The notes under the pieces: model-generated | What the model saw: only the letters and a program-made list of their open reading frames with translations | What the model was told of the DNA's origin: nothing | The model's database searches: none | Program-made: the position numbers and the translations under genes | Shown: positions 49,938-58,787 of the stretch, piece by piece | Layout: the number at the start of each line of letters is the position of its first letter | Numbering within the stretch: the first letter of the stretch is position 1 | Assembly (NCBI RefSeq): GCF_003268855.1 | Contig: NZ_QLSZ01000002.1 | Location: 186,001-250,000 of the forward strand | DNA: 64,000 nt | Reading direction: 5' to 3' | DNA from: Flavobacterium aciduliphilum | GTDB taxonomy: Bacteria; Bacteroidota; Bacteroidia; Flavobacteriales; Flavobacteriaceae

Positions 49938-50510
49938 ATGATCAACATCGTTCTTTTCGGAAAACCAGGTGCTGGAAAAGGCACACAAGCTGAATTTTTA
50001 AAAGAGAAATACAATTTAACGCACCTATCAACAGGAGATATTTTTAGATTTAACATCAAAAATGATACAGATTTAGGTAAACTAGCCAAAACCTATATGG
50101 ATAAAGGTGATTTAGTGCCAGACGAAGTAACAATTCAAATGTTGCAAAGCGAAGTAGATAAAAACCCACAATCAGCAGGATTTTTATTTGATGGTTTCCC
50201 GAGAACCCTAGCTCAAGCAGATGCTTTAGATCAATTTTTAGCATCAAAAGGACAAAGTATTACGGCAACTGTAGCATTAGAGGCAGATGATAACATCTTG
50301 GTAGCACGTTTGTTAGAAAGAGGTAAAACATCGGGAAGACCTGACGATCAAGATGAAGAAAAAATCAGAAACCGTTACGACGAATACAATCAAAAGACCG
50401 CACAATTGATGGATTATTATAAGGCACAAGGTAAGTTTCATGCGGTAGATGGTATCGGAACGATTGCAGAAGTTACAGAAAGATTGACGGCTGTTTTTGA
50501 TACTTTTTAA
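49938..50510 (+). CDS. adk: Adenylate kinase
   Basis: Interconverts AMP, ADP and ATP. A 190-aa short-form enzyme: P-loop GKPGAGKGT (8-16), LSTGDIFRFNIKN, FLFDGFPRTLAQADAL and ERGKTSGRPDDQDEEKIRNR. The LID zinc-finger domain of longer forms is absent, as is usual in Bacteroidota. Confidence 0.96.
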   Translation: MINIVLFGKPGAGKGTQAEFLKEKYNLTHLSTGDIFRFNIKNDTDLGKLAKTYMDKGDLVPDEVTIQMLQSEVDKNPQSAGFLFDGFPRTLAQADALDQFLASKGQSITATVALEADDNILVARLLERGKTSGRPDDQDEEKIRNRYDEYNQKTAQLMDYYKAQGKFHAVDGIGTIAEVTERLTAVFDTF

Positions 50511-50629
50511 TTCAATCTATGTTACTAAAGATTAATTTCGAGCATTCATTTTTTTTTCAGATATTTGCATACACAATAAGGAGCTATTTCCAACAGTAAG
50601 GAGAGGCTCTTTTTTTGTAAAATACAACT

Positions 50630-51904
50630 ATGGAACTTTTAATTATTCTTTTTTTAATCCTGCTAAATGGTGTTTTTTCAATGTCAGAAATTGCACTAAT
50701 CTCGGCACGTAAAAACCGTTTAGAAACTGCGGCAAAAAAAGGACAGCAAAATGCCAAAGTAGCATTAGATTTAGTAAATTCTCCAAATAAATTACTTTCT
50801 ACAGTTCAAATCGGAATTACTTTAATCAGTATTTTAACGGGTATATTTTCAGGAGATAAAATCACAACTGATGTGCAAGCATTTGTTGAAACTTTTCCTG
50901 CGTTACAACATTATGCACATACTATTGCGGTTGGAATTGTAGTGGTGATTTTAACTTTTTTCTCATTAGTTTTAGGAGAGTTGTTACCCAAACGAATTGG
51001 ATTGAATTATCCAGAGACAATCGCCAAAGGAATGGCAGTTCCTATGAAAGTTATTTCGCAATTAACGGCGCCATTTATTTGGCTGTTGACCATTTCTACG
51101 GATGGACTTTTGAAACTGTTTAATATTAAACCGACGGCTGACGGAAAAGTAACCGAAGACGAAATCAAAGCCATTATCAAAGAAGGAACCGAAGTAGGTG
51201 AAGTACAAGAAATAGAGCAAGATATAGTGGAGCGTGTTTTTCATATCGGTGATAGAAAAGTCAACTCATTGATGACACATCGTTCGGATATTGTATATTT
51301 GTCTGTTAATGATTCAATAGAAGAATTAAAGACGAAAGTATTAAACGAATTACACTCTGTTTTTCCTGTTTGTGAAAATAGTTTGGACGAAATTATAGGT
51401 GTTGTTTCATTGAAGGATTTGTTTTCTAATTTTGACAAAGGAAACTTTAATCTAAAAGCGATTGCGAAAGAACCTGCTTATTTAATTGAACAAACGTCGG
51501 CATATAAAGCGTTAGAAAATTTCAAGAAAACAAGAGTTCATTATGCCTTTATTGTTGATGAACACGCTGTTTTTCAAGGAATAATTACTTTAGATGATAT
51601 TTTAGAAGCTTTAGTGGGCGATGCATCCGATTTTGATGATGATGAGTACAAATTGATAGCCAATGAAGATGGAACTTGGTTGGTCGATGGACAATATTCC
51701 TTGCATGATTTCCTAACCTATTTCGACATGGGTGATGTAATCAACGACTACGAAGTAACTACCGTAAGCGGTTTTTTCATTACCGAATTCGGGAGTATTC
51801 CAAAAAAAGGCGAAAAACTTATTTGGAACAAACTAGAGTTAGAAGCTCAAAAATTGGATGGGGTTAAAATTGAAAAAGTATTGATTAAAGCATACAAGGA
51901 ATAA
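50630..51904 (+). CDS. CNNM/CorC (hemolysin C) family membrane protein
   Basis: A 424-aa protein with an N-terminal DUF21/CNNM transmembrane domain (three to four helices within residues 1-150; MSEIALISARKNRLE, LVLGELLPKRIGLNYPE). A CBS-domain pair follows (MTHRSDIVYLSVNDS through TLDDILEALVGDA), then a C-terminal CorC_HlyC domain (WLVDGQYSLHDFLTYF, TVSGFFITEFGSIPKKGE). Family members are linked to Mg2+/Co2+ efflux or binding. In flavobacteria GldE belongs here, but no gldD partner is nearby, so I do not assign GldE. Confidence 0.88.
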   Translation: MELLIILFLILLNGVFSMSEIALISARKNRLETAAKKGQQNAKVALDLVNSPNKLLSTVQIGITLISILTGIFSGDKITTDVQAFVETFPALQHYAHTIAVGIVVVILTFFSLVLGELLPKRIGLNYPETIAKGMAVPMKVISQLTAPFIWLLTISTDGLLKLFNIKPTADGKVTEDEIKAIIKEGTEVGEVQEIEQDIVERVFHIGDRKVNSLMTHRSDIVYLSVNDSIEELKTKVLNELHSVFPVCENSLDEIIGVVSLKDLFSNFDKGNFNLKAIAKEPAYLIEQTSAYKALENFKKTRVHYAFIVDEHAVFQGIITLDDILEALVGDASDFDDDEYKLIANEDGTWLVDGQYSLHDFLTYFDMGDVINDYEVTTVSGFFITEFGSIPKKGEKLIWNKLELEAQKLDGVKIEKVLIKAYKE

Positions 51905-51910
51905 ATAAAA

Positions 51911-52051
51911 GTATTCAGTGTTCAGTGGTTAGTGTTCAGTTTGTTCTGATTTTTAACTGTGTTCATTGAAAAATAAATTGTTATTAGTTTATTATTAGGT
52001 TTTTAGATAATCTAAATAACTGAATACTAAAAACTGATAACTGAACACAAA
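51911..52051 (+). repeat. Inverted pair of 7-bp word arrays between CNNM gene and obgE
   Basis: The left array (51911-51959) begins GTATTCA, GTGTTCA, GTGGTTA, GTGTTCA six bases past a stop codon. The right array (52017-52051) has the complementary words TAACTGA, AAACTGA, TAACTGA. They are separated by about 57 bp of A/T-rich DNA and end six bases before the obgE ATG. Confidence 0.7.
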
Positions 52052-52057
52052 AAAACA

Positions 52058-53092
52058 ATGACAGAAGGAAATTTTGTAGACTACGTAAAAATTTATGTAT
52101 CCTCTGGAAAAGGTGGAAAAGGTTCTACGCACTTGCATAGAGAGAAATTTATTGAAAAAGGAGGACCCGATGGAGGTGATGGGGGAAGAGGAGGTCATGT
52201 CTATTTGAGAGGGAATAAAAACCTTTGGACGTTATTTCATTTGAAATTCATCAAACACATTCGCGCCGGTCACGGAGGTGATGGAGGAAGTTCTAGAAGT
52301 ACAGGGCATGATGGAGAAGACAAATTCATCGAAGTTCCACTCGGAACGGTGGTAAAAGATATCGATACAGGAGAAACACTTTTCGAAATCACACAACATG
52401 GGGAAGAGCGAATTCTGGCAGAAGGTGGTAAAGGCGGACTTGGAAACTGGCATTTTAGAAGTGCTACCAATCAAACACCACGATATGCACAACCAGGAAT
52501 GCCAACTCAAGAATTGGATGTGATTTTAGAATTAAAAGTCTTAGCAGATGTTGGTTTAGTAGGGTTCCCAAATGCAGGAAAATCAACATTACTTTCAGTA
52601 TTGACTTCTGCCAAACCTAAAATTGCGGATTATCCATTTACTACCTTAAAACCCAATTTGGGAATTGTAGCCTACAGAGAATTCCAATCGTTCGTAATTG
52701 CCGATATTCCTGGAATCATTGAAGGGGCTGCCGAAGGAAAAGGGTTAGGACATTATTTCTTGCGACACATAGAACGAAATTCAACGCTCTTGTTTTTAGT
52801 TCCTGCCGATGCCGATGATATCAAAAAAGAATACGAAATTCTCTTAGACGAATTACGTCGTTACAATCCAGAAATGCTCGACAAAGACCGCCTTTTAGTG
52901 ATTTCAAAATGCGATATGCTCGATGACGAATTAAAAACTGAAATGAGGCAGCTTTTAGATAAGTCCAAATTAGGGATTCCATACCTATTCATTTCCTCTG
53001 TTGCACAACAAGGATTGACCGAATTAAAAGACAAACTTTGGGAAATGCTTACCATAGAAGACGAAAAACCTGAAAATAGTCATGGAATATAA
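52058..53092 (+). CDS. obgE: GTPase ObgE
   Basis: Ribosome-associated GTPase involved in 50S maturation and growth control. A 344-aa protein: glycine-rich Obg domain (residues 1-158, with [18 protein letters not shown] and [12 protein letters not shown]), then the G domain with G1 GFPNAGKS (169-176), G3 [10 protein letters not shown] and G4 SKCD. The extra C-terminal domain of some Obg proteins is missing, which is common. Confidence 0.96.
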   Translation: MTEGNFVDYVKIYVSSGKGGKGSTHLHREKFIEKGGPDGGDGGRGGHVYLRGNKNLWTLFHLKFIKHIRAGHGGDGGSSRSTGHDGEDKFIEVPLGTVVKDIDTGETLFEITQHGEERILAEGGKGGLGNWHFRSATNQTPRYAQPGMPTQELDVILELKVLADVGLVGFPNAGKSTLLSVLTSAKPKIADYPFTTLKPNLGIVAYREFQSFVIADIPGIIEGAAEGKGLGHYFLRHIERNSTLLFLVPADADDIKKEYEILLDELRRYNPEMLDKDRLLVISKCDMLDDELKTEMRQLLDKSKLGIPYLFISSVAQQGLTELKDKLWEMLTIEDEKPENSHGI

Positions 53093-53109
53093 AGTCATAA
53101 AAAGATTTG

Positions 53110-53117
53110 TATCTTTG
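53110..53117 (+). promoter_or_regulatory. -7 box before the 94-aa membrane protein
   Basis: TATCTTTG, 28 bp before the ATG at 53146; no clear -33 box. Confidence 0.45.
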
Positions 53118-53145
53118 TCTTAATATGATTCTAACAAGAAAATAA

Positions 53146-53430
53146 ATGGATAAGAAAAAAATAGTAATTATTAGTTTATCAGTCTTTGTTTTATTGCTTG
53201 TCCCATTGTTGGCAATGTGGTTTACAGATGAATTAGACTGGGATGGTTTTGATTTTCTTGTAGCTGGAATTGTGTTGTTCTTAATAGGTATTGGTATTGA
53301 TTTTCTCCTATCTAAAGTAAAATCTATGAAGAAAAAATTGCTTTTAGGTATAATTCTTTTTCTAGTAGTTTTCTTAATTTGGGTTGAATTAGCTATTGGT
53401 GTTTTTGGAACCCCTTTTTCAGGAAGTTAG
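53146..53430 (+). CDS. Small membrane protein, 94 aa
   Basis: Three predicted transmembrane helices at about residues 5-25, 34-54 and 66-88, with a short acidic loop (TDELDWDGFD) and a basic one (SKVKSMKKK). No family assigned. It has its own -7 box and a weak terminator, so it is probably a single-gene unit. Confidence 0.65.
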   Translation: MDKKKIVIISLSVFVLLLVPLLAMWFTDELDWDGFDFLVAGIVLFLIGIGIDFLLSKVKSMKKKLLLGIILFLVVFLIWVELAIGVFGTPFSGS

Positions 53431-53456
53431 AAAATAAACTCTAAGAAATATATATC

Positions 53457-53485
53457 AAGCTGCATTAATAGATGTGGCTTTTTTT
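53457..53485 (+). terminator. Terminator after the 94-aa protein gene
   Basis: AAGCTGCA pairs with TGTGGCTT through two G-U pairs, followed by a T run. Confidence 0.5.
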
Positions 53486-53603
53486 ATAAATACCAAGTTG
53501 TTTTTCTATACAAAATTATTAAATTAGCGCCACTTTTTAAATATGTCAAACCTTTTGATTTTTTTTGAGGGACATAAGTTTAACTATCATAATATTTATA
53601 CAA

Positions 53604-55754
53604 ATGAAGAAAATTATTTTATCCTTAATTGCAGGTATTATGCTTGTTCCGATGAGCGTAAAAGCAGATGAAGGAATGTGGTTTTTGATGTTTATCGAAC
53701 GTCTAAATCACCGCGACATGCAAAAAATGGGCTTGCAATTGACAGCCGAAGAGATTTATAGTATCAATCATCACAGTTTGAAAGATGCTATTGTACAATT
53801 TAACGGGGGTTGTACGGCCGAGATTATTTCAAAAGACGGTTTGGTTTTAACCAATCATCATTGTGGTTATGATGCAGTAGCTGAGCTTTCAACTGCTGAA
53901 AACAACTATTTGAAAAATGGATATTGGGCAGAAAACAAAGCAGCCGAGAAAAAACCATCTAGTTTATATGTGCGTTTCTTCGTTCGTATGGATGATTGTA
54001 CCAAAAGAATCTTATCTGTTGTAAATCCTAGCATGAGCGAAGCAGATAGAGATAAAGCGATCAATGCAGAAATCGCTAAAATCGAAAGAGAGAATAACGA
54101 AGGTGGAAAATACACCGTTTCTGTGCGTCCCTTTTTTCAAGGAAACGAATATTATTATTTTGTTTACCAAGACTATAAAGACGTTCGTTTAGTTGGAGTG
54201 CCACCAGAAAGTTTAGGAAAGTTCGGAGGCGACACAGATAACTGGGAATGGCCGCGACAAACAGCCGATTTCTCTATGTTTAGAGTTTATTCTGATAAAG
54301 ACGGTAATCCTGCAGAATATTCTCCAAACAATGTCCCCTTACAACCAAAACATTATTTGCCTGTAAACTTGAATGGAGTTAAAGAAGGGGATTTTGCCAT
54401 GATTTTAGGTTATCCAGGAAGAACCAATCGTTGGATGCCTGCTGGTGGAATTGAGCAAAACGTAAAATTTGCTTACCCTGCATGGGTTGAAGGAGCCAAA
54501 ACTGGAATGGATAATATGAAAAAATACATGAATCAATCGGATGCACTTCGTTTGGTTTATGCTTCAAAATATGCGTCAACTGCCAATTATTGGAAAAACC
54601 GCCAAGGAATGATTGACGCATTAACTAAATTCCAAACTTCTAAATCGAAAGCGGCTCAGGAAACTAAGTTTGATCAATGGGCGAACAAAGCCGAAAATAA
54701 AGCTAAATATGGTAATGTTGTTGCAACAATCAATATGTATTATGCTTTAACCAATGAGAAAGCACGTCATGATAATTATTTACAACAGTTATTTAGAACG
54801 TCATCTTTTGGTGCTATAGGAAGAAACCTTGGAAAGCAATTGGATGCGTATGTGAAAGCAGATGCTGCAAAGAGAGCACAGTTACTTCCGCAAATTACAG
54901 AAATGGCTGAAGAAATGTATAAAGATTTATATGTGCCAGCTGAGAAAGATATTTTGGCCGCTCAATTGAACTTGTATGCTACAAAATCAGTGGGATACAA
55001 GATAGCGCCAATGGTGGAAAAAATTGGTAAAGAAAACAATAATGATTTCGCTAAATATGTAAATGCGGCAACTGATTTAAGCATTTTCTCCTCTTTAGAT
55101 AAAGTAAAAGCGTTTCTGCAAGTGCCAAGTCAAGGGTTACTAGACAACGATTCGTTGTATGCTTTGTCAAATGATATGTTGACTCATTTTTCTTCAAAAT
55201 CGGATGAGATTGCCAAAGCACAAAATGATTTTGGTGCCTCATTCCGTTTGTTGGTTGAAGGACTAAGAGAATCTAAAATTGGAACTACTAAATATCCAGA
55301 TGCCAACTCAACGTTACGTTTAACTTACGGGAAAGTTAGAGCTTTGCCAGCAGATAAGAGAAATCCGGTGGGTTTAAATAACTATACTGATTTAGATAGT
55401 CAGGTAAGAAAATATAAAAAAGAAGACGCCGAATTTGATCTACCTGCCCGAGTATTGGAAATGGCCAAAAATAAAGAATACGGACGTTATGCTGATAAAG
55501 ATGGGTCGCTTCATTTGAACTTTTTGACGGATAATGATATTACAGGAGGAAATTCAGGATCCCCAGTGCTTAATGGAAAAGGCGAATTGATTGGATTGGC
55601 TTTTGATGGAAATATTGAGGCTATGGCTGGAGATGTTATTTTCGATAAAAAACTACAAAGAACCATCAATGTAGACATTCGTTATGTGTTGTGGGTTATT
55701 GAAAATTTCTCAGGCGCCAAACATATTGTTGACGAAATGACTTTGGTGAAATAA
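53604..55754 (+). CDS. S46 family dipeptidyl peptidase (DPP7/DPP11 type)
   Basis: Periplasmic serine exopeptidase removing dipeptides from peptide N-termini. A 716-aa protein from ATG 53604 (the frame's earlier start adds no plausible signal), with signal peptide KKIILSLIAGIMLVPMSVKA. The catalytic His lies in LTNHHCGYDAV and the Ser in TGGNSGSPVLNGKGELIG. The residue 18 positions after that Ser is Gly (FDGN); in Porphyromonas enzymes Gly here marks DPP7 (hydrophobic P1) and Arg marks DPP11 (acidic P1). A DPP7-like specificity is therefore likely. Confidence 0.93.
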   Translation: MKKIILSLIAGIMLVPMSVKADEGMWFLMFIERLNHRDMQKMGLQLTAEEIYSINHHSLKDAIVQFNGGCTAEIISKDGLVLTNHHCGYDAVAELSTAENNYLKNGYWAENKAAEKKPSSLYVRFFVRMDDCTKRILSVVNPSMSEADRDKAINAEIAKIERENNEGGKYTVSVRPFFQGNEYYYFVYQDYKDVRLVGVPPESLGKFGGDTDNWEWPRQTADFSMFRVYSDKDGNPAEYSPNNVPLQPKHYLPVNLNGVKEGDFAMILGYPGRTNRWMPAGGIEQNVKFAYPAWVEGAKTGMDNMKKYMNQSDALRLVYASKYASTANYWKNRQGMIDALTKFQTSKSKAAQETKFDQWANKAENKAKYGNVVATINMYYALTNEKARHDNYLQQLFRTSSFGAIGRNLGKQLDAYVKADAAKRAQLLPQITEMAEEMYKDLYVPAEKDILAAQLNLYATKSVGYKIAPMVEKIGKENNNDFAKYVNAATDLSIFSSLDKVKAFLQVPSQGLLDNDSLYALSNDMLTHFSSKSDEIAKAQNDFGASFRLLVEGLRESKIGTTKYPDANSTLRLTYGKVRALPADKRNPVGLNNYTDLDSQVRKYKKEDAEFDLPARVLEMAKNKEYGRYADKDGSLHLNFLTDNDITGGNSGSPVLNGKGELIGLAFDGNIEAMAGDVIFDKKLQRTINVDIRYVLWVIENFSGAKHIVDEMTLVK

Positions 55755-55785
55755 AGGCAGGAAAAACAGAAAATGAATATGAAGA

Positions 55786-55821
55786 AAACTCCGAATAAAT
55801 TTTACTTTTATTCGGAGTTTT
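55786..55821 (+). terminator. Terminator after the S46 peptidase gene
   Basis: Perfect 15-bp arms (AAAACTCCGAATAAA, 55786-55800; complement 55807-55821) with a 6-nt loop and T-rich tail. Confidence 0.9.
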
Positions 55822-55853
55822 TATTTTGATACCACTCACTAAGACATTTTTCT

Positions 55854-55861
55854 TATTTTTG
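55854..55861 (+). promoter_or_regulatory. -7 box of the TPR gene at 55876
   Basis: TATTTTTG, 14 bp before the ATG, so the leader would be very short. TTTG at 55825-55828 is 25 bp upstream, longer than usual. Confidence 0.4.
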
Positions 55862-55875
55862 AGCAATAAATCAGT

Positions 55876-56565
55876 ATGAAATATTTTAGCCTCATTGTTT
55901 TTATAACAATAGTTTTTCCGATGCGGGCACAGGATGCTTTTGCAAAGGCTGAACAATTATTTCAGCAGGAAAAATATGAGGAAGCCAAAAAAAGTTTTGC
56001 CCAATTATTATCTAACAATCCCAATAATTATAAAGTTAAAGAATATCTTGGTGATATTGCGGGACATCAAAAAAAATGGGATGAAGCATTATATTATTAC
56101 AAAGCTTTAAAAAACCAATTTCCTCAAGAAGCTATGTATTTTTATAAATTCGGAGGAGCCTTAGGGATGAAAGCAAAATCAGTCAGTAAATTTAAAGCCC
56201 TTACAATGCTAGATGATATAGAAACCGCTTTTTGTACTGCAGCTCGATTGGATGAAAAACATGTAGATTGCAGATGGGCTCTCGTGATGTTTTATATTGA
56301 ATTGCCTGGAATTGTGGGTGGAAGCGAAAAAAAAGCACAGAAGTATGCTAACGAATTGATGCGAATATCTAAAGTAGACGGCTACCTATCCAAAGGATAC
56401 ATTGATGAATATTACGAACGGTATGATGAAGCTGAAAAAAATTATACTAGAGCCTACGAAATTGGACATTCGAAAATCACGTTTCAAAAATTATATAATT
56501 TATATTTGAACAAAATTAGAGACAAAGCAAAAGCAAATAAGTTAAAAGAACAATTTGAAAAATAG
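55876..56565 (+). CDS. Exported TPR-repeat protein
   Basis: A 229-aa protein with signal peptide (YFSLIVFITIVFPMRAQ) and TPR-like units: KAEQLFQQEKYEEAKKSFAQLLSNNPNN, GHQKKWDEALYYYKALKNQFPQ and, near the end, YDEAEKNYTRAYEIGHSK. The centre contains ELPGIVGGSEKKAQKYANELM, which I recall from a conserved periplasmic TPR family annotated only as tetratricopeptide protein. A scaffold role is likely; the partner is unknown. Confidence 0.8.
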   Translation: MKYFSLIVFITIVFPMRAQDAFAKAEQLFQQEKYEEAKKSFAQLLSNNPNNYKVKEYLGDIAGHQKKWDEALYYYKALKNQFPQEAMYFYKFGGALGMKAKSVSKFKALTMLDDIETAFCTAARLDEKHVDCRWALVMFYIELPGIVGGSEKKAQKYANELMRISKVDGYLSKGYIDEYYERYDEAEKNYTRAYEIGHSKITFQKLYNLYLNKIRDKAKANKLKEQFEK

Positions 56566-56644
56566 GTTAAAAGGTTATTTGTTTATGAGTTTATTATACA
56601 CTATATAAAAAACTTATAAACTTATAAACACACAACTCATAAAC
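56565..56644 (+). repeat. Inverted pair of 8-bp word arrays 3' of the TPR gene
   Basis: Starting on the last base of the stop codon, four contiguous octamers (GGTTAAAA, GGTTATTT, GTTTATGA, GTTTATTA) are answered by complementary words (ACTTATAA twice, ACTCATAA) ending at 56644. GTTTATGAGTT (56581-56591) and AACTCATAAAC (56634-56644) are exact complements. Confidence 0.65.
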
Positions 56645-56651
56645 TAGAAAA

Positions 56652-58010
56652 ATGAGAACACATTTCATAGCTATAGGCGGAGCGGCCATGCACAATTTGG
56701 CTCTCGCTTTACACCAAAAAGGATATCAAGTGACGGGTAGTGATGATGCTATTTTTGAGCCTTCCAAATCTCGTTTAGAAAAAAGAGGACTTCTTCCTGT
56801 TGAATTAGGTTGGTTTCCCGAAAAAATTACATCCGACATAGAGGCGGTAATTCTTGGAATGCATGCCAAAGCAGATAATCCTGAATTGTTGAAAGCACAA
56901 GAATTAGGTTTGAAAATCTATTCCTATCCCGAGTTTTTATATGAACAATCAAAAAACAAAACACGTGTAGTTATAGGAGGTTCTCATGGAAAAACCACCA
57001 TTACTTCTATGATTTTACATGTGATGCATTACCATAATATTGAAGTAGATTATATGGTGGGTGCACAACTTGAAGGATTTGATACCATGGTGCATCTCAC
57101 ACACGATAATGATTTTATTGTTCTAGAAGGTGATGAATATTTGTCTTCTCCAATTGATAGACGACCTAAGTTTCATTTGTATCAACCCAATATTGCCTTA
57201 CTTTCAGGAATTGCTTGGGATCATATCAATGTCTTTCCCACGTTTGGGAATTATGTGGAGCAATTTGAGATTTTTGTGAATCAAATTACAAAAGGTGGGA
57301 TATTGGTTTACAATGAAGAAGATGAAACCGTTCGTAAAGTAGCGGAACATTCAGAAAATCCTATACGAAAGATGCCTTATATTACACCAAATTACACGGT
57401 TGAAGATGGAGTTACTTTATTAGAAACTCCTGAAGGATTAATGCCTATTGAAGTTTTTGGGGCTCATAACTTAAACAATCTGGCAGGTGCCAAATGGATT
57501 TGTCAAAATATGGGAGTGGATGAAGCCGATTTTTATGAAGCTATTGCTAGTTTTAAAGGTGCATCCAAGCGTTTAGAAAAAATAGCGGAAGGTAAAAATA
57601 AAGTTGCCTATAAAGATTTTGCGCATTCTCCTAGTAAAGTTTCGGCCACTACCAAAGCGGTTAAAAATCAATATCCTGATAGAAAATTAATCGCTTGTTT
57701 AGAATTACATACTTATAGTAGTTTGAATGCCGAGTTTTTGAAAGAATATCAAGGAGCACTCGATGCTGCCGATGTGGCTGTGGTTTTTTATTCGCCCGAT
57801 GCAGTAAAAATAAAACAATTAGAAGAAGTAACGTATGAGCAAATTGCACAATCGTTTCAACGTGAAGATTTAATTATTTATACTAATCCAGCCGATTTTA
57901 AAAATTTCTTGTTCAGTCAAAATCTTGATAATTCCGCATTATTACTGATGAGCTCAGGGAATTATGGTGGATTGAATTTTGATGAGGTTAAGGAGTTGGT
58001 AAAAGAATAA
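56652..58010 (+). CDS. mpl: UDP-N-acetylmuramate ligase, Mpl type
   Basis: Mur-ligase-family enzyme; Mpl joins recycled murein peptide to UDP-MurNAc. A 452-aa protein beginning THFIAIGGAAMHNLALAL, with ATP loop GGSHGKTT (109-116), LEGDEYLSSPIDRRPKF and FGAHNLNNLAGAKWIC. The late motif YKDFAHSPSKVSATTKAV (DFAHxPxK) distinguishes Mpl from MurC. Together with anmK it indicates cell-wall recycling. Confidence 0.9.
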   Translation: MRTHFIAIGGAAMHNLALALHQKGYQVTGSDDAIFEPSKSRLEKRGLLPVELGWFPEKITSDIEAVILGMHAKADNPELLKAQELGLKIYSYPEFLYEQSKNKTRVVIGGSHGKTTITSMILHVMHYHNIEVDYMVGAQLEGFDTMVHLTHDNDFIVLEGDEYLSSPIDRRPKFHLYQPNIALLSGIAWDHINVFPTFGNYVEQFEIFVNQITKGGILVYNEEDETVRKVAEHSENPIRKMPYITPNYTVEDGVTLLETPEGLMPIEVFGAHNLNNLAGAKWICQNMGVDEADFYEAIASFKGASKRLEKIAEGKNKVAYKDFAHSPSKVSATTKAVKNQYPDRKLIACLELHTYSSLNAEFLKEYQGALDAADVAVVFYSPDAVKIKQLEEVTYEQIAQSFQREDLIIYTNPADFKNFLFSQNLDNSALLLMSSGNYGGLNFDEVKELVKE

Positions 58011-58100
58011 AACTAATTTCTGGTTTCTTTTGTGTCATTTTATTTTGAACGTATTAAAAAAATAAGTTTCTTTGTTTTTTAATTAAACGCCAAAATAATC

Positions 58101-58784
58101 ATGTACACACCAATCAACCAATGGGCTGAAGACGATCGGCCACGTGAAAAATTTCTTCTTAAAGGAAAATCTTCTTTATCAGATTCCGAATTACTTGCTA
58201 TTCTTATTGGTTCTGGTTCTCGAAATGAGAGTGCCGTACAATTGTGCCAACGCATTCTGTTTTCAACCAATAATAACCTGAATCAACTTGGGAAATTATC
58301 CATTCAGCAGCTCACAACGTTTAAAGGAATAGGAGAGGCTAAAGCCATTGCTATTGCAGCCGCATTAGAATTAGGAAGACGAAGACGAGCTGAAGAAACG
58401 CAAGAGTTGAGAAAAATTAGCTCAAGTAAAGCCGTTTTTGAAATCATGCAACCCATTATTGGCGAATTGCCTCATGAGGAATTTTGGGTTTTATATCTGA
58501 ATAATTCCAACAAAGTACTCTACAAAGCTCAAATTTCAAAAGGAGGATTAACAGGAACGGTAGTCGATAGCAGATTAATATTTAAAACGGCATTGGAATA
58601 TAATGCAACTTCACTAATTTTGGCACACAATCATCCTTCAGGAAAATTAGTTCCAAGTGAAGCCGATATTGCCGTAACCAAAAAAATAAAAGAAGCAGGA
58701 AAACAACTAGAGATACAAGTGTTAGATCACGTTATTGTGACAGAAACAGCTCATTACAGTTTTAACGATGCAGGAATATTTTAA
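58101..58784 (+). CDS. radC: RadC family protein, full length
   Basis: A 227-aa JAB-domain protein: N-terminal helical/HhH region (WAEDDRPREKFLLKGKSSLSDSELLAIL, FKGIGEAKAIAIAAALELGRR) and C-terminal metal-binding domain with AHNHPSGK and LDHVIVTE. Once linked to recombination repair, its function remains unsettled. It forms an operon with the HAD gene (3-bp gap) and the exported protein at 59473 (1-bp gap). A short relative is in the mobile element at 6957. Confidence 0.92.
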   Translation: MYTPINQWAEDDRPREKFLLKGKSSLSDSELLAILIGSGSRNESAVQLCQRILFSTNNNLNQLGKLSIQQLTTFKGIGEAKAIAIAAALELGRRRRAEETQELRKISSSKAVFEIMQPIIGELPHEEFWVLYLNNSNKVLYKAQISKGGLTGTVVDSRLIFKTALEYNATSLILAHNHPSGKLVPSEADIAVTKKIKEAGKQLEIQVLDHVIVTETAHYSFNDAGIF

Positions 58785-58787
58785 GAA

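Noticed and set aside
50560..50620. Terminator after adk
   Set aside because: Only a GAGC/GCTC stem of about four base pairs with a long loop is seen before the T run; too weak to call.
50630..51904. GldE assignment for the CNNM/CorC protein
   Set aside because: GldE belongs to this family but is expected with gldD and ssb; here the neighbours are adk and obgE.
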